A stretch of 64,000 nt of DNA from Corinectria fuckeliana (lineage: Eukaryota; Ascomycota; Sordariomycetes; Hypocreales; Nectriaceae). Position 1 is the stretch's first letter. Every line of letters starts with the position of its first letter. The stretch lies in assembly GCA_019137255.1 (NCBI GenBank), contig WPDH01000101.1, positions 62,001-126,000 on the forward strand. Reading direction: 5' to 3'. Shown in pieces: positions 40,973 through 52,775 of this stretch. A program made the translations under genes and the position numbers. Below the pieces are notes generated by a model that did no database searches, was not told the origin of the DNA, and saw only the letters and a program-made list of their open reading frames with translations.

Positions 40973-43900
40973 TATAGAGATATTTTATAGGAACCTCTTT
41001 TTTAGGTAGCCTTTATATAGTACCTAACTCTTAATAAAAGCACCCCCTACTAATATTAACCTTAAGGGGATTTAAATTAAATCTACTAGGCTTATATATA
41101 TATAATACTATATCTTTATATAGATAGTAAGACATATTATCATGAGAATTATAAGGTCTATTAAGTTATCTTATAATAACAGATAAAATTCTAGAGATAA
41201 TAAGATAAATAGCTATAATAAGATTATATAAGAATAGTAAGTCTAATAAAAATATAAAGATACTAAACCCTAAGTACCCTTTATAGATATTACTATTTAT
41301 TATACTCTTATACCTGCCTGTTATATATTTAAGCGAGAGTAATATACTTAGTCTTATAAATAATCCTAATATTATAATATATAAATATTAGAATATACTT
41401 TTCACTTTAGACAGCCCTAGTAGGTTCTTAGCATAAAAAAGCACTGCTATACTATTTATAACTAATTAACTAGTATCTTAGAGGGTTTTATATATATTAT
41501 AGTTATTAGCTATATATCTAGTAATAAGTCGCGCTACTCCTATTAGAAAATAAGCAAAAAGAAAGAAATTCTTAGCCTAGATAATATTTCTATCTTACTA
41601 ATTTATAAGGTGTGATATAACTAGAATCTTTATTAGAACTTAGAAGGTAATCTTAGCTGTCTAGATATTACTTCTTAATAAGACTATACTTTTAACCTCT
41701 ATCTTAGCCTGTAATTTAACTACTATAGTTAACACCCTTAAGAGTGTTATCACTAAGAAAGAGAGAATAAAACTACTAGCTAGATTTAGTTATATATAAC
41801 TATCTAATTAGTTTAACTATTTAGAGAATAAAATATAGTAGGATAGGCAGAAAGAGCTAATACTATTAGTATCTAGCTGTGGTAATACTAGTATTACTAT
41901 AGATATCTATATTTATACTTATAAAGTAGCTTCTAATTTACCCTTCTTAAGAGGTTAACTCTAGGAATATAAGTATATAAGAGGGTAATAAAAAGAGCTA
42001 GCAGGTCTATCTGTCCTCTTATTATTAGTTTACTCTAATATAGCTAAGATATTTATATATATCCCTGTCTAGTATGTATAGTCTTTATAAAGCTAACATA
42101 TCTAATAGTAAGAATTATTTAAAAACAGATAATTCTACCTTTAAAGTACTTGCCTTTAAAGCCTTTAAAAGCATCCTAACTAAGATTTTAAATATAAGTA
42201 TATATCTATCTATAAGTATTATAAATAGGTCTTAAATTAAGTAGATAAGAAATAGTCTAGTCTTATATAGAGAAAGCAAATTTAAATTAAATATTTATTT
42301 CTTTCTTAAAACATAAAGGCTATATATATAATAGATAAAAGTAAGGGAACTATTTTAGTAAGAGTAAGTTTAGACTAAAGCTTATAATCTAAAGTATTAA
42401 GAGCGTTTAGTATAGTTGCCTATTTAGTTTATAAAAATCTCTATAAGCACCTATAAGGTTATATAAAGATATCTTTTTAATTATATACTATAGTTATATA
42501 GTGGCTAAGAAGCTCTTACTAAGATAATTAGACTATATTCTTAATATAGTTTAAGCCTATTAGTCTCCCCTCTGCCTATTACTATACTATACTCTTTAGG
42601 CCTTAGAGTTAGTCTGCTAACTCTCTAGCTATCTAGAGTACTTAAACCCCTTCTGCCCTCTTTTCTCCTCTCTCTCTTTCTTATTCTTATTTATTAATTT
42701 TTACTTAAGTTAACTTGTTATACTAGCTTACCACCTAACCTTCACCACCTGCTAATATATAATAACTAACTATCTATTACTCACTCTAGCTAGTAGATAC
42801 TACTACTATTATAATATCTAACTGCTAGGTATATATAGAGTTAGAAAGCCTTCTGCTATTAGTTATAGTCTAATAATATTAATATTCTAACTTATACCTT
42901 TATATAAGAATTATAAAAGCTATCTTTTATAAATAATACCTAAGGTGTTTTTATATTTATACTTTCTTTTATAGTAGATCTAAGAAGTTTAAGAAAAAAG
43001 CTTTATATAAAAAAGAATATTATTATTATTAGTAGTGCTAGCCTTTTAACTAACTTAGGTAGTAAGTTACTCTCCCCCTCTTAACTATTAATAGCCCCTC
43101 TAACCTAAGCCTAAAAGTTCTTAACTATTAGAGCTCTTCTCACTTAAAAAATTCTAGCTATATTATATATAATATATTAGCATACTCTATAGTAAGATTA
43201 GCTAATTAGCTTTATACTAATATCTTATAGAAGTTATAGTTAGGTTAAGCAGCCTAATTCACTCTATTTAATACTTTTATAAAGCGCTTAGCTTAGTCTA
43301 ATCGCCTCTAAAACTACTATACTTAAAATATTAACTACTACTAAATAAGACTCTCTTATCTCTCTTAGAAGATAATATAGCTTTATAGCTAGGCAGATAT
43401 ATTAGTTTATCACTTATAACTATTATATACTATATAAGTTACTTTATAGTTCTTCTTATAGTTAGTTAAAGCTATCTGCCTCTTATATAAGAAAGAGTAA
43501 AAATAGTAGGCTATTATATATAAGCGAAAGTAAGCTATAGGATTTCTCTGACTAAATATCCTTCTCTATAGAGAAAACTATCTTAATAAAATTAGTATTA
43601 CTACTATGTTTAATTACGATTTAGTATAGCCTATTAATACTATTCTAATTATAAGAATAAGATTATTAATCCTATTACTAGCAGGGTTTACTAAGTGTCT
43701 CTGTAAAGTGGTGAGGGTAAATAGCCTAAATAACCTAGTTATATAAGTAAGTAAAGAACTACTAAAGCTTAAGAAGGCCTTTTAATCACTTATTAGCTTT
43801 AAGTATTATAAGAATTATAATAATTTCGCCTAGATAATATCTAAGTAGATAAGAGATAACTAGAAACTATATAATTATACCTTAGAGTGTCTTAGTATAC

Positions 43901-44194
43901 TTTATTTTATACTCTATCTTAATAAGATTCTATTAATTAAATAGTCTCTAAGTAACTATAAGTAATATAATACTAACTGTGCTTTTAGTGATAGATAATA
44001 AGTCTGCTATAATAGTATATAAGAGAGTAATATATATCTAAGGGGTATTTACTATAGCTAATAGCTATAAGGATTAAAAAATATAACTAGTTAGAGTTAG
44101 AGCTTTACTAAGTGTTAGCTACTTTAGAGCGCCTTTTTACTAGTAATAGCAGGTAGTAGCTAGCCTTTAGGGAGCTTAAGGTGAGAATAAGAGA

Positions 44195-45215
44195 GACTAG
44201 TAGTAAGAATATATATGCTACTAATACTAGTAGGGTAATTATATTACCTAAACAAATAGCAGCCTACACTAGATAGTTATACTAGTCACTTTTTATATAC
44301 TAATATATATTACTAGTAATAGCTGCTGCCTCTAGAAAATACACTATATATACTAGTAATAGTTTAGATAAATTACTAGTGATATTAATTATTATAAGGT
44401 ATCCTAACTAGTAATAATATAGTATTACTAGTAACTTAGGTTTAGTGTGTACTAGTAGGTAAGTACTGCTAGTAATTAGTTTTAGAGTGTTACTAGCAGA
44501 TAGAGGCTACTAGTAGGATATCTCCTACTAATACTAGTAGGAGAGCGCTTTTAGTAACTAAGGCTCTTATATTACTAGTTAGGTAGGTGTTAACCTTGCT
44601 AGTAATAAGCTTATATTATGCTTCTAGTAATATAAGAGCTTTTATTACTAGTAGGGTAAGTGCTAACCTTACTAGTAAAATATTATATTACGCTCCTAGT
44701 AACTAAGGCTCTTATAGTTACTAGTAGGGTAGGCCCTAAAGGTACTAGTAAAGGTCTAGTATTACTAGCAACTAAGCACTAGTAGTACTAGTAACAGGAG
44801 AGGCCTATTAACTAGTAGGGAGGTGCTACTAGTAACTAGGCTCTTAGTGTTACTAGCAGGTAGGTGCTACTAGTAAGCACTTTCTATATATTACTAGTAG
44901 TCTAGTACTATTAGTAACTACCACTTAGAGTTACTAGTAGAATACCCTCTAGAGTTACTAGTTACTTATATTAAAATAAGGCCCTAGTAAAAGATTACTA
45001 GTAATATTCTCTTAGAGTTACTAGTTATATAAACTAAAATAAGACACTTATAAAGGATTACTAGTAATATTTCTTTATATATTACTAAGAAGACACTCTT
45101 AAGCTAAAGTGGTTACTAGTATATCTTGTTTTAAATACTATAGTATATATATATACTAGTAATACTAGCCTACACCCTAAACACCTAGGTTTCTAGAGTT
45201 ACTAGTAATATGCTT
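44195..45215. repeat. 1 kb cluster of the palindrome ACTAGT
   Basis: About 30 copies of ACTAGT, nearly always as TACTAGTA(A/G) or TTACTAGT, fall within about 1 kb, spaced about 15-60 bp. Larger composite units such as TTACTAGTAGGTAGGTGCTA recur. Elsewhere in the AT-rich block the hexamer is only sporadic. It behaves like an old minisatellite whose unit contains an inverted-repeat core. No reading frame is evident. Confidence 0.75.
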
Positions 45216-47189
45216 ATTTTAGCAGTATAGACCTTTACTTACTAACAATAGTAAGCAATTAAATTAAGAGGCTCTAAGGGATTTAGATTAAGCTACTAGT
45301 ACTTATATTTAATATGCCTATAAAAGTATCTATATTTAGCAGCTTATATATTAAAGCATAAGAGCTCTAATATTAACTAAAGTAGTCTTTCTTATAGTAA
45401 TTACTTACTATATAGCTTATTTATAAGTTAAAAGGCTTATTAAATCTTCTTAAACAGCATAATAATTAGAGAACCTAGATATATATATAGAGCTGTCTTT
45501 TAGTCTAACCTAGTGTTTACTAACTTCTAAATGTAAAACCTCTTATTAAGTGACTAAGTCTCTATCTGTAAGATAACTTAAGCTGCTTAAAACTATATAT
45601 CTAAGCTGCCCTCTTTATAAGCTTATCTAGGAGTATATATATTACTAATACGCCTAATACTAGATAGAGGAAGAGGCTATTAATATAATTTTAGGATAGA
45701 TTAAAGCCTAATAGGATATATAAGAGGGTAAGCTCTGTTATAAACTATAAAGGGAATTTTAGCTAATTGTTTTAAAGTTATAATAGAATATTATACTTTA
45801 TATAGCCTCTTCTTAAGGTATAAAAAGTACTATAAAGTCTCCCACTAAGGCTAAATAGTAGTAATCTCGCTTTAGCTTATAAATAGACTATCTACTTATA
45901 TTAGGAGCTATAAATAAGATTATATAGTAAGCATAAAGATAGTATATATCTAAGGTTCTTAGTTATAATAACCTGCTTCTTATCTACTTATTAAGTAACT
46001 AAAGCTATCTTACCTTCTCTCTACTCTCTGCCTAATTACCTTATACCTTAGATTAATAAAAGTTTTTACTAGTTAAGACTAACCTAATTTTAAACATCTA
46101 GAGTTATTTATACTATATTAACAACCTAAGTAAGTGCTTAAGCGCTCTTAAACTTTATAGTATAAACTTAGAGTAGAGCTTGTCTTATTTGTAGCCTAGC
46201 TAGATAATATTCTTATTTAAAAGTAGTTAGTTAGTCTCTACTCTTTCTGTATCTTAGTTAGGCTCTTTTTTACCTAGAGGACTATAAAGATATATAATAC
46301 TAGGTATAAGTGCAGCTGTAATATATATAATATAAACAATCTTTAGATAGCCTGCCTAAGAGACCTAGGTATATATCTATATAGTTTCCTAGCTCGCTAT
46401 AGTAATAGTAAGTCTACCTATTACTTATTAGGTCTCTTAGATAATAATCTGGCTTGCTATAGAGGTTTTTATTAGCCACAGCTATAATAGACCTTTAATT
46501 TAGGCATATAAACTATCTGTTAGTTATAGAGTTAAATATTATACTCTTATAGTAGTCTAGCTAAGTGTAAGCCTAGTAGCTATAATAGTATTATTAATAG
46601 TATTAGCTATATATAGTAATAATAATAGTAAAGAAGCAGTTAAGAGATTCTTAGAATAGGTAAGAGAGAAGAAACTGCCTTTTACCTCTCTTTTTATTCT
46701 TAAGATTTACTATAAGCCCGCTAGGTGATAAGACTATTAGCTAGACCTGTAGTTTTAGCAATTATCAGCTAAGTGTATTATAGTGTAGCTAGCTATCCTA
46801 GCTGTAGAATCTATTTCTAGACAATTTGTGACTATATAACTATATAAACTACAAGAGTGTAATATAACCTGTGATAACTAATTATAATAAGATATTTAGA
46901 ATAGGCTTAAGTAAGCTAACTAGTAACTATCACCTCTTACCACACTTTAGTTCTTAACTAATAACTTTAACTTTACTTTTACTTTTAACTTCTCTTACAC
47001 CTTTTTACTGCCTATCTCTTATATTCCTAAGTAAGTACTACTTAATACTTAGAAATAGCTATTTTCTTACTACTATAATAGATACTACTTTTATAACTAG
47101 CCCTATTATAATACTACCCCTAGAGTTACTACTACCTCCTTAGAGTATACTAGAGTTTACCTTTAGTAATAGAGATATAGACTTAGAGC

Positions 47190-47583
47190 TGGTTATTACC
47201 TATTATAATAAGCGCTTTTTTCTCTACCTTTTTACTAATAACTTCTCTAAGTCGCCCTAGCTGAGAGAGTATTACCTCTTCTTCCTAGAAGTTACTAAAA
47301 ACTATAAACTAGATAGGTTTACTATTAAAGACTTTTATAACTAGGCTATTAAGCTGCTATTCCTCTTATTCTAGAAACTATCCCCTTATAATAAAGATTA
47401 GATATATATCTTATATAACTTTCTGTTTTTTAAATCTTTTATTTATATATTATAAGCTATCTCTAAGAAGCTAGTCTTTATATCTTATAGGGACAGCTAT
47501 ACTAGTAATATATTAAGATTTAGTATTTATCTTACTAATAAACTATACTCTTCTTTTAAATCTTTTCTCTATCTAATATCTAG
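47190..47583 (+). pseudogene. Ghost reading frame upstream of the kinase-like ghost
   Basis: In the phase set by 47,201, the plus strand is coherent for about 130 codons with only TAA/TAG interruptions. It contains Phe/Tyr/Leu-rich phrases and the segment FLEVTKNYKLDRF near 47,285. The phase differs from the kinase-like ghost that follows. It could be its first exon, the same gene after an indel, or unrelated. Confidence 0.35.
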
Positions 47584-48360
47584 ATTAATAAGAAGCTTAT
47601 AATTAGACTACCCTCTAAGATGCTAAGTAAAGTATATCTTAAGAATAGAACTTATGCCTTTTTTAAGTTTATTTACTATAGAGATAAGCACTTTCTTAAG
47701 AATAAGCTTAATAACTATAAGAAGATTAGTAAGATATAGCTAAATAATAGCTTATAAATCTCTTGCCTATATAGTCTAGTATAAGATAAGACTAGTATTA
47801 TTTTTAGCCTTTTACTTACCTATATTAACTATAGATATATAATACTATCTTATGCTATAAAGCTAGATATTATAGTACTCTTATAAGAGAAGTGGGTTTT
47901 ATAGCTCTAATATATTATTAGCTAGCTATATATAGCTAGTATTACCTAGGGAGATACTAAGCTGGATAATATCTTAATTGATAGAAATAAGAATATATAG
48001 GTTATTAACTTTAGTGGTGGCTATATAGAGAGCTAGGTGCCTAAGAAGCTGGCTAGGATATAGTGTTTTAGAGTGAGTATTAATAACTTATAAGGCTAGT
48101 AGCTAGGCACTATAGCTTATTAGGTAGCTATAGCTTATTAGGCTGTAGCTTATTAGGTTAAAGACAGCACTTATAGTAAGAGTAGGTAAGAGGGCTCTAG
48201 CTAGGTATAGTAGATATATTAAGAATAGTATAAGTATAAAGAAAGAATAGTAAGAAAGGTTATAGTTAAGAGGAAGAATAGATTCTTATACTTATCTAAG
48301 TAGTATAAAGCTAAGCCTAGGCGAACTTTCTTATAATACTATTCTTTTATGTTAGTTACC
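47584..48360 (+). pseudogene. Ghost of a fungal protein-kinase-like gene
   Basis: Frame 1 of the plus strand reads coherently from 47,584 to about 48,360, broken by TAA/TAG only. At 47,950-47,982 it reads GDTKLDNILID, matching the kinase catalytic-loop pattern (H/W)GDxKxDN followed by a conserved strand. A few codons later VINFSGGYIES-x-V corresponds to the DFG-like IDFGGGYTxGWV motif of a kinase-like family common in filamentous ascomycetes. Upstream, phrases such as SLLLTYI (about 47,810) also match that family. The metal-binding Asp of the second motif appears as Asn (GAT to AAT, a RIP-type change) and Gly as Ser. A small AYQ-V repeat and a basic tail follow. The family match is by memory of motifs, not by alignment. 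Confidence 0.6.
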
Positions 48361-51300
48361 TCCTTCTAGTTATTACTAGTCAGCTATATATTAACCTACA
48401 TAAGAATATATTAGGTTTTAGCTAGCTAGGGCTAAGAATTAGCTATATAATATAGTATTAACTAAGACTCTAGTTTATATTATTAAATAGTACTCTAAGC
48501 TGTAAGACTTTACTAAATTCTTACTATATTATAGAGATATAAGTTAGGTAGGGATCTTATACCTAGACTTATTTTGCTTAACTACTAGATTAAACTATTA
48601 ACAGACTATATAAGTTATAGTAGACTCTTAGGAGTTTAACTCTTAATCTATAAGGTTTTAAGGTAACTACCTAAGCTTTTATAGAAGCTAGAGCTTATAG
48701 ATAAGAAGTATTAAGCTTATAACTACTATATAAATACTAATTATATATATAGTGATAATTGCTATAACTAACTAGTATCTATCTTATATAGTATAGATAT
48801 TAACTAAACTGATAACTATAGCTATTACTAAATAAAACATATTAGGCTTTAGAATATTAGTTAAAGCCTAGTAATTACTAGAGACTTACTTATAAGAAGA
48901 CCTAATTAATAAGCTAGATATAGTTATATCTTAAGTTCTACTATACTTAACAGATCTTAGCCCCCCTAAGAAGGCTAGAGAGAATACTAATATATAGAAG
49001 AGGAGTATTATAAATAGTATACTAAACTACTCTACTAGCTTATAAATTAGTAAGAACTAAGATATAACTAAGTAATATAAATATTCTAGGGAAAAAAACA
49101 AATCTAGCTAGAAACAGCTAGTTTAATACTATAGTAATAAAATTATATATATTAGGTATATTATAAGATTAGATAATTATAGTATTATAGCGAGAGAGAG
49201 ATCTAATACGCTAGGGCGCTTAAATTAAGTTAGATAAGTTAAGTGTGTCCTTTTTATGCTTTATTTGCTTCTTAAGAAATATAATCCTTAAATAGAATAT
49301 AACTTAACTGCTATTAGAGTGGCAGGTTAGTTAGGTATATATAAATATATATCTTATAATAGTAGATTAAAAAATACTAATTAAAATTTAAATTCCTATT
49401 TACTTACTATTTATTAAAACCCTTATCTGCTATATTTTTATTTTAATTTCTAGTTAGGTTTATTTTTAAATAGTTACTATTTAATTAAATCCTCTGTAGG
49501 TACTACTAGACTAGTAGGGGAGGGGTATACTTAGGAAATCTTAATATAGCTATAATATAATATTTTTAATAGTGTTTTTAATAGTATAAAAACAGTATAA
49601 TAATAGTTCTTAAATCTAGATTTCTAGGTTTCTAGCTATTTACAGTTTTTATAAGTTACTCTTAAGATATAATTATAATTCTTAAGGTTAACTATTATAA
49701 GATAGGTAAAACCTTAGTATAAGTCTTAGAGAGTGCTTAGTTAGATAATATAATAAGATAAGTTAAATAAAAGAGAAATTAAAATTATTAAATAATAGCC
49801 TAATAGATACCTAAGCTAGATACTAACACTTAGATTTTTTATCTTATATAACCAGATAGTATAAAGCTATTCTTAAAGCTAAAAATAATTATTATAAAGT
49901 TTATATTAAGACTAGAGTTAATTTTAGGATAATATATAAGAAAAGTAAGAGAGTTAATTAATTTCTATTTATTTTTATATCTATTAAAAATATTATAGCT
50001 ATAATTTCTAGTTATATATACCTAGAAGATAGCTATACTCTCTAACTAAACTATGTCTTTTATATAGCTTGCTTTAAGGTAAGATATTAGCTTTCTTCCT
50101 AAGCATTTAAGATACTAGCTAGTAATATACTCTTATGCCTAATACTTTATAAAGAACTTATAAACCTTTTTAGCTCTTATTAAGTTCTTATTCTAAAAAC
50201 AGAAGAAGTACTATACTTTACTATATATCTTTAAGAACTTATACTTTTTGTGGTTTTAGTTAATAGCTATCTCTATAGATAGTGTTTTTACTAGCTGAAA
50301 ATCTTTTCTTCTTTCTAACTTAATTAAGATATATATAGTATATATATAATACTATAGTCTTATATTCTTCTTAAGTGTTAATATATTAGTATAAATTAAA
50401 GTAGTAACTATCTTCTGCTCTTTAAGGTAGTATAAAGGTTTTAGTTGCTAGCTCTTTTTATCTAAGTTAAGTAGTGAATATATATTATTTAGTTAAGTAT
50501 TAATCTTTATAGTATTAACTTTCTTAAAATAGCTATTTCTTATATTAGCTTTAGTAAGTTTTCTTAAATAAGATCTTACTAACTATACTTACTTCTCTAT
50601 ATTATTATATATCTTATATAGCTTAGTCTTACTATACTATACCTTCTTAATAGTCTCTAACTTATACTTAATCTTATTATAAAGGCTATTATATAGAGCT
50701 ATTAGTTAGGAGAGTTTTAGATTTATCTTAAGTTTTATTAACTCCTTTAGACTTACTATAGTAAGAGCTCTTAGATTAGTAAACTAACTTATATAGCTTA
50801 TAGACTTTATTAATACTTTTTATAATAGATATCTTAAAAATATAGCCTATATATTATACTAAACTCGCTTATTAATATAAGCCTAGTAAGTCTTAGTATC
50901 TTTATAACTTATAACTTATTATAGTTATAGCTATATTCTAACAACTAGTAAGATTAGCTATAAGGCCTTAATATTAATAAACAGTATAAATATACCTTTT
51001 ACTACTTTCTTAGTATCTTATTAAATAGTATAAGAAGTTAAAAGCTATATAAAACCTATTAAAAGACCTAATTTTTAAAGGTAGTAAAAATATATATAAT
51101 AGTAAAGTGCTTTTATCTTAGATATATAAATAGTTTTATTTTTTATATAGATAGTTTTATCTTTTATATATACTATCTACTAGAAGATAAAAATATCTTA
51201 CTTATCTTTTTTCTATTTAAACTCTATTATATATTATACTAGTAAGACTTAAATCTAGTAGAAGTCTTAAACTAAGTAGATATTTACCTAAAATGCTTAA

Positions 51301-52500
51301 TTAAGTAAACTAAGAGTAATTATAAGTATTATAGTATTAAATAAGAGGTTATTAACCTTATAAAAGATAAAAGTTTTCTTAATTAGATATTAGACTAGCT
51401 AACTAAATAAAATCTAGGTTAAGTAACTTATAAGATTTTTTACTACTTTTAGCCCTTTATAAATCTAAGTATCACCTTTATAGCTAGTAAATCTCTTATT
51501 TTATTTTTATTTTTTAAAAGAAATAGGTTAATATCCCTATAAGTAATAGTCTTAAAGTTATCTTTCTTAAGGTCTTATTCTATAGTAAAATCCACTTTTA
51601 TAGTTTTTTTCTTTTATTTAAAGTAATAGTCCTAAATCTTTACTTTACTAAAATACTTATATATAAGTATATATAATTATATAACTATATATAATTAGAG
51701 TAGAATTAGTAAAGCTAGCTATAGCTATTAGTATTTATCTAAAAAAGTTAAGATATTATAAATAAAATAATAATATAAGATAAGATATATATTATTAATA
51801 TTTATAATAAGCTTCTTTTTTATAAATATATTAAGTTTATAATTAATTATAAGAAAGCTATTAATATACTAGAAGAGATATTAAAAAGAAGAATACTATC
51901 TTAATATAATTTACTTAGATTATACTTATATTAATAATCTTCTTATTTATACTCTTATTAAAATTATAACTAACTAACTTATAATAGACCTAAAAGAGTA
52001 TTCTCTTATAAGTAAGAACTAAACTTTACTTATAGATCTTTAGGTAGATATCTAATATCTATTTAAAAAATATTATAATATATTTCTTAGAAGAATTCTT
52101 AAGATAGTTATAAGAGTAAGCTACTCTTAGATATAAATAATACCTAGTGTTTATATTAGTATCTATATTAAAATTAAGCTTAAATAACTTACTATTCTTA
52201 TTTTTTCTTTACTTTATTTATATTAATCTTTATTATATTTATATATCTCCTCTTAATAGGCTTCTCTTAATACTTTTAATATTTTGCCTAATAGTACTTA
52301 GATAAGTACTAAATATAAGTAATTAATACTATAGTTATAGTTTTATTAGAGAACTAATATATAGATTTTAAGTTAACTAAAGTAATAAACTAAAAAGCTA
52401 TAAGGGTAAGAAATAGCTAATTTATAATAAGTATTTCTCTTAGCCTTTATTATAACTAGTATTATAATAATTAAATTAAACTATACTAAATATATAGTAG

Positions 52501-52775
52501 AGCTGCTAGGTGGCGCTTAGTAGGTTAAAAGGGCAGAGGTATAAAAGTTAGCACCTTAGTGCCGCTAGGAAAATAGCCTCTAAAAGTGACACTATAAGCA
52601 TCTACAAATATATTCTTAACCCCCTAGAAATAGAGGTTAATTGCCTGGCAACCTGTACTTCTGTTGTAAAGTCTGCGGCAGCACCCTCCCGTCATCTCGA
52701 CATGCAACTCAGTCACACCCCAAGTCTTCTTCACTTTGCATCTTCTTCTCTTAAACACCTGTCTTGTGCTTTGCA
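52501..52775. other. Boundary of the AT-rich block and upstream region of the GMC gene
   Basis: Over about 150 bp (52,500-52,650) the composition shifts from RIP-degraded to normal, with CpG reappearing (GGCGC, GCCGC). A TATA-like AAATATA lies at about 52,607. Pyrimidine-rich sequence (CAAGTCTTCTTCACTTTGCATC) before the ATG is typical of fungal 5' leaders. The GMC gene thus has under 280 bp of non-degraded upstream DNA. No transposon terminus is recognisable at the junction. Confidence 0.55.

Larger units (their letters stand above)
1..52500. repeat. AT-rich RIP-degraded block (fossil repeat and gene DNA)
   Basis: A continuous AT-rich tract; lines counted by hand gave 22% G+C (10,021-10,080) and 35% (14,701-14,760). 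CpG is nearly absent, TpA is everywhere, and ATG is scarce while TAA and TAG are very common. No start-to-stop frame of 60 codons exists on either strand. This is what repeat-induced point mutation (C to T, mainly at CpA) does to duplicated DNA in Pezizomycotina. Because RIP makes substitutions and not indels, old coding frames keep their phase; several are annotated separately. Outside the listed ghost frames and tandem repeats I see no identifiable LTRs, terminal inverted repeats, tRNA or active gene. The tract probably contains many overlapping transposon and gene remnants that cannot be delimited by eye. Confidence is high for the RIP-like state and low for the original identity. Confidence 0.9.

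Noticed and set aside
1..52500. Mitochondrial or organellar DNA as the reason for AT-richness
   Set aside because: No organellar genes, rRNA or tRNA are present, and CpG/CpA depletion with in-phase TAA/TAG ghosts fits RIP of nuclear DNA.
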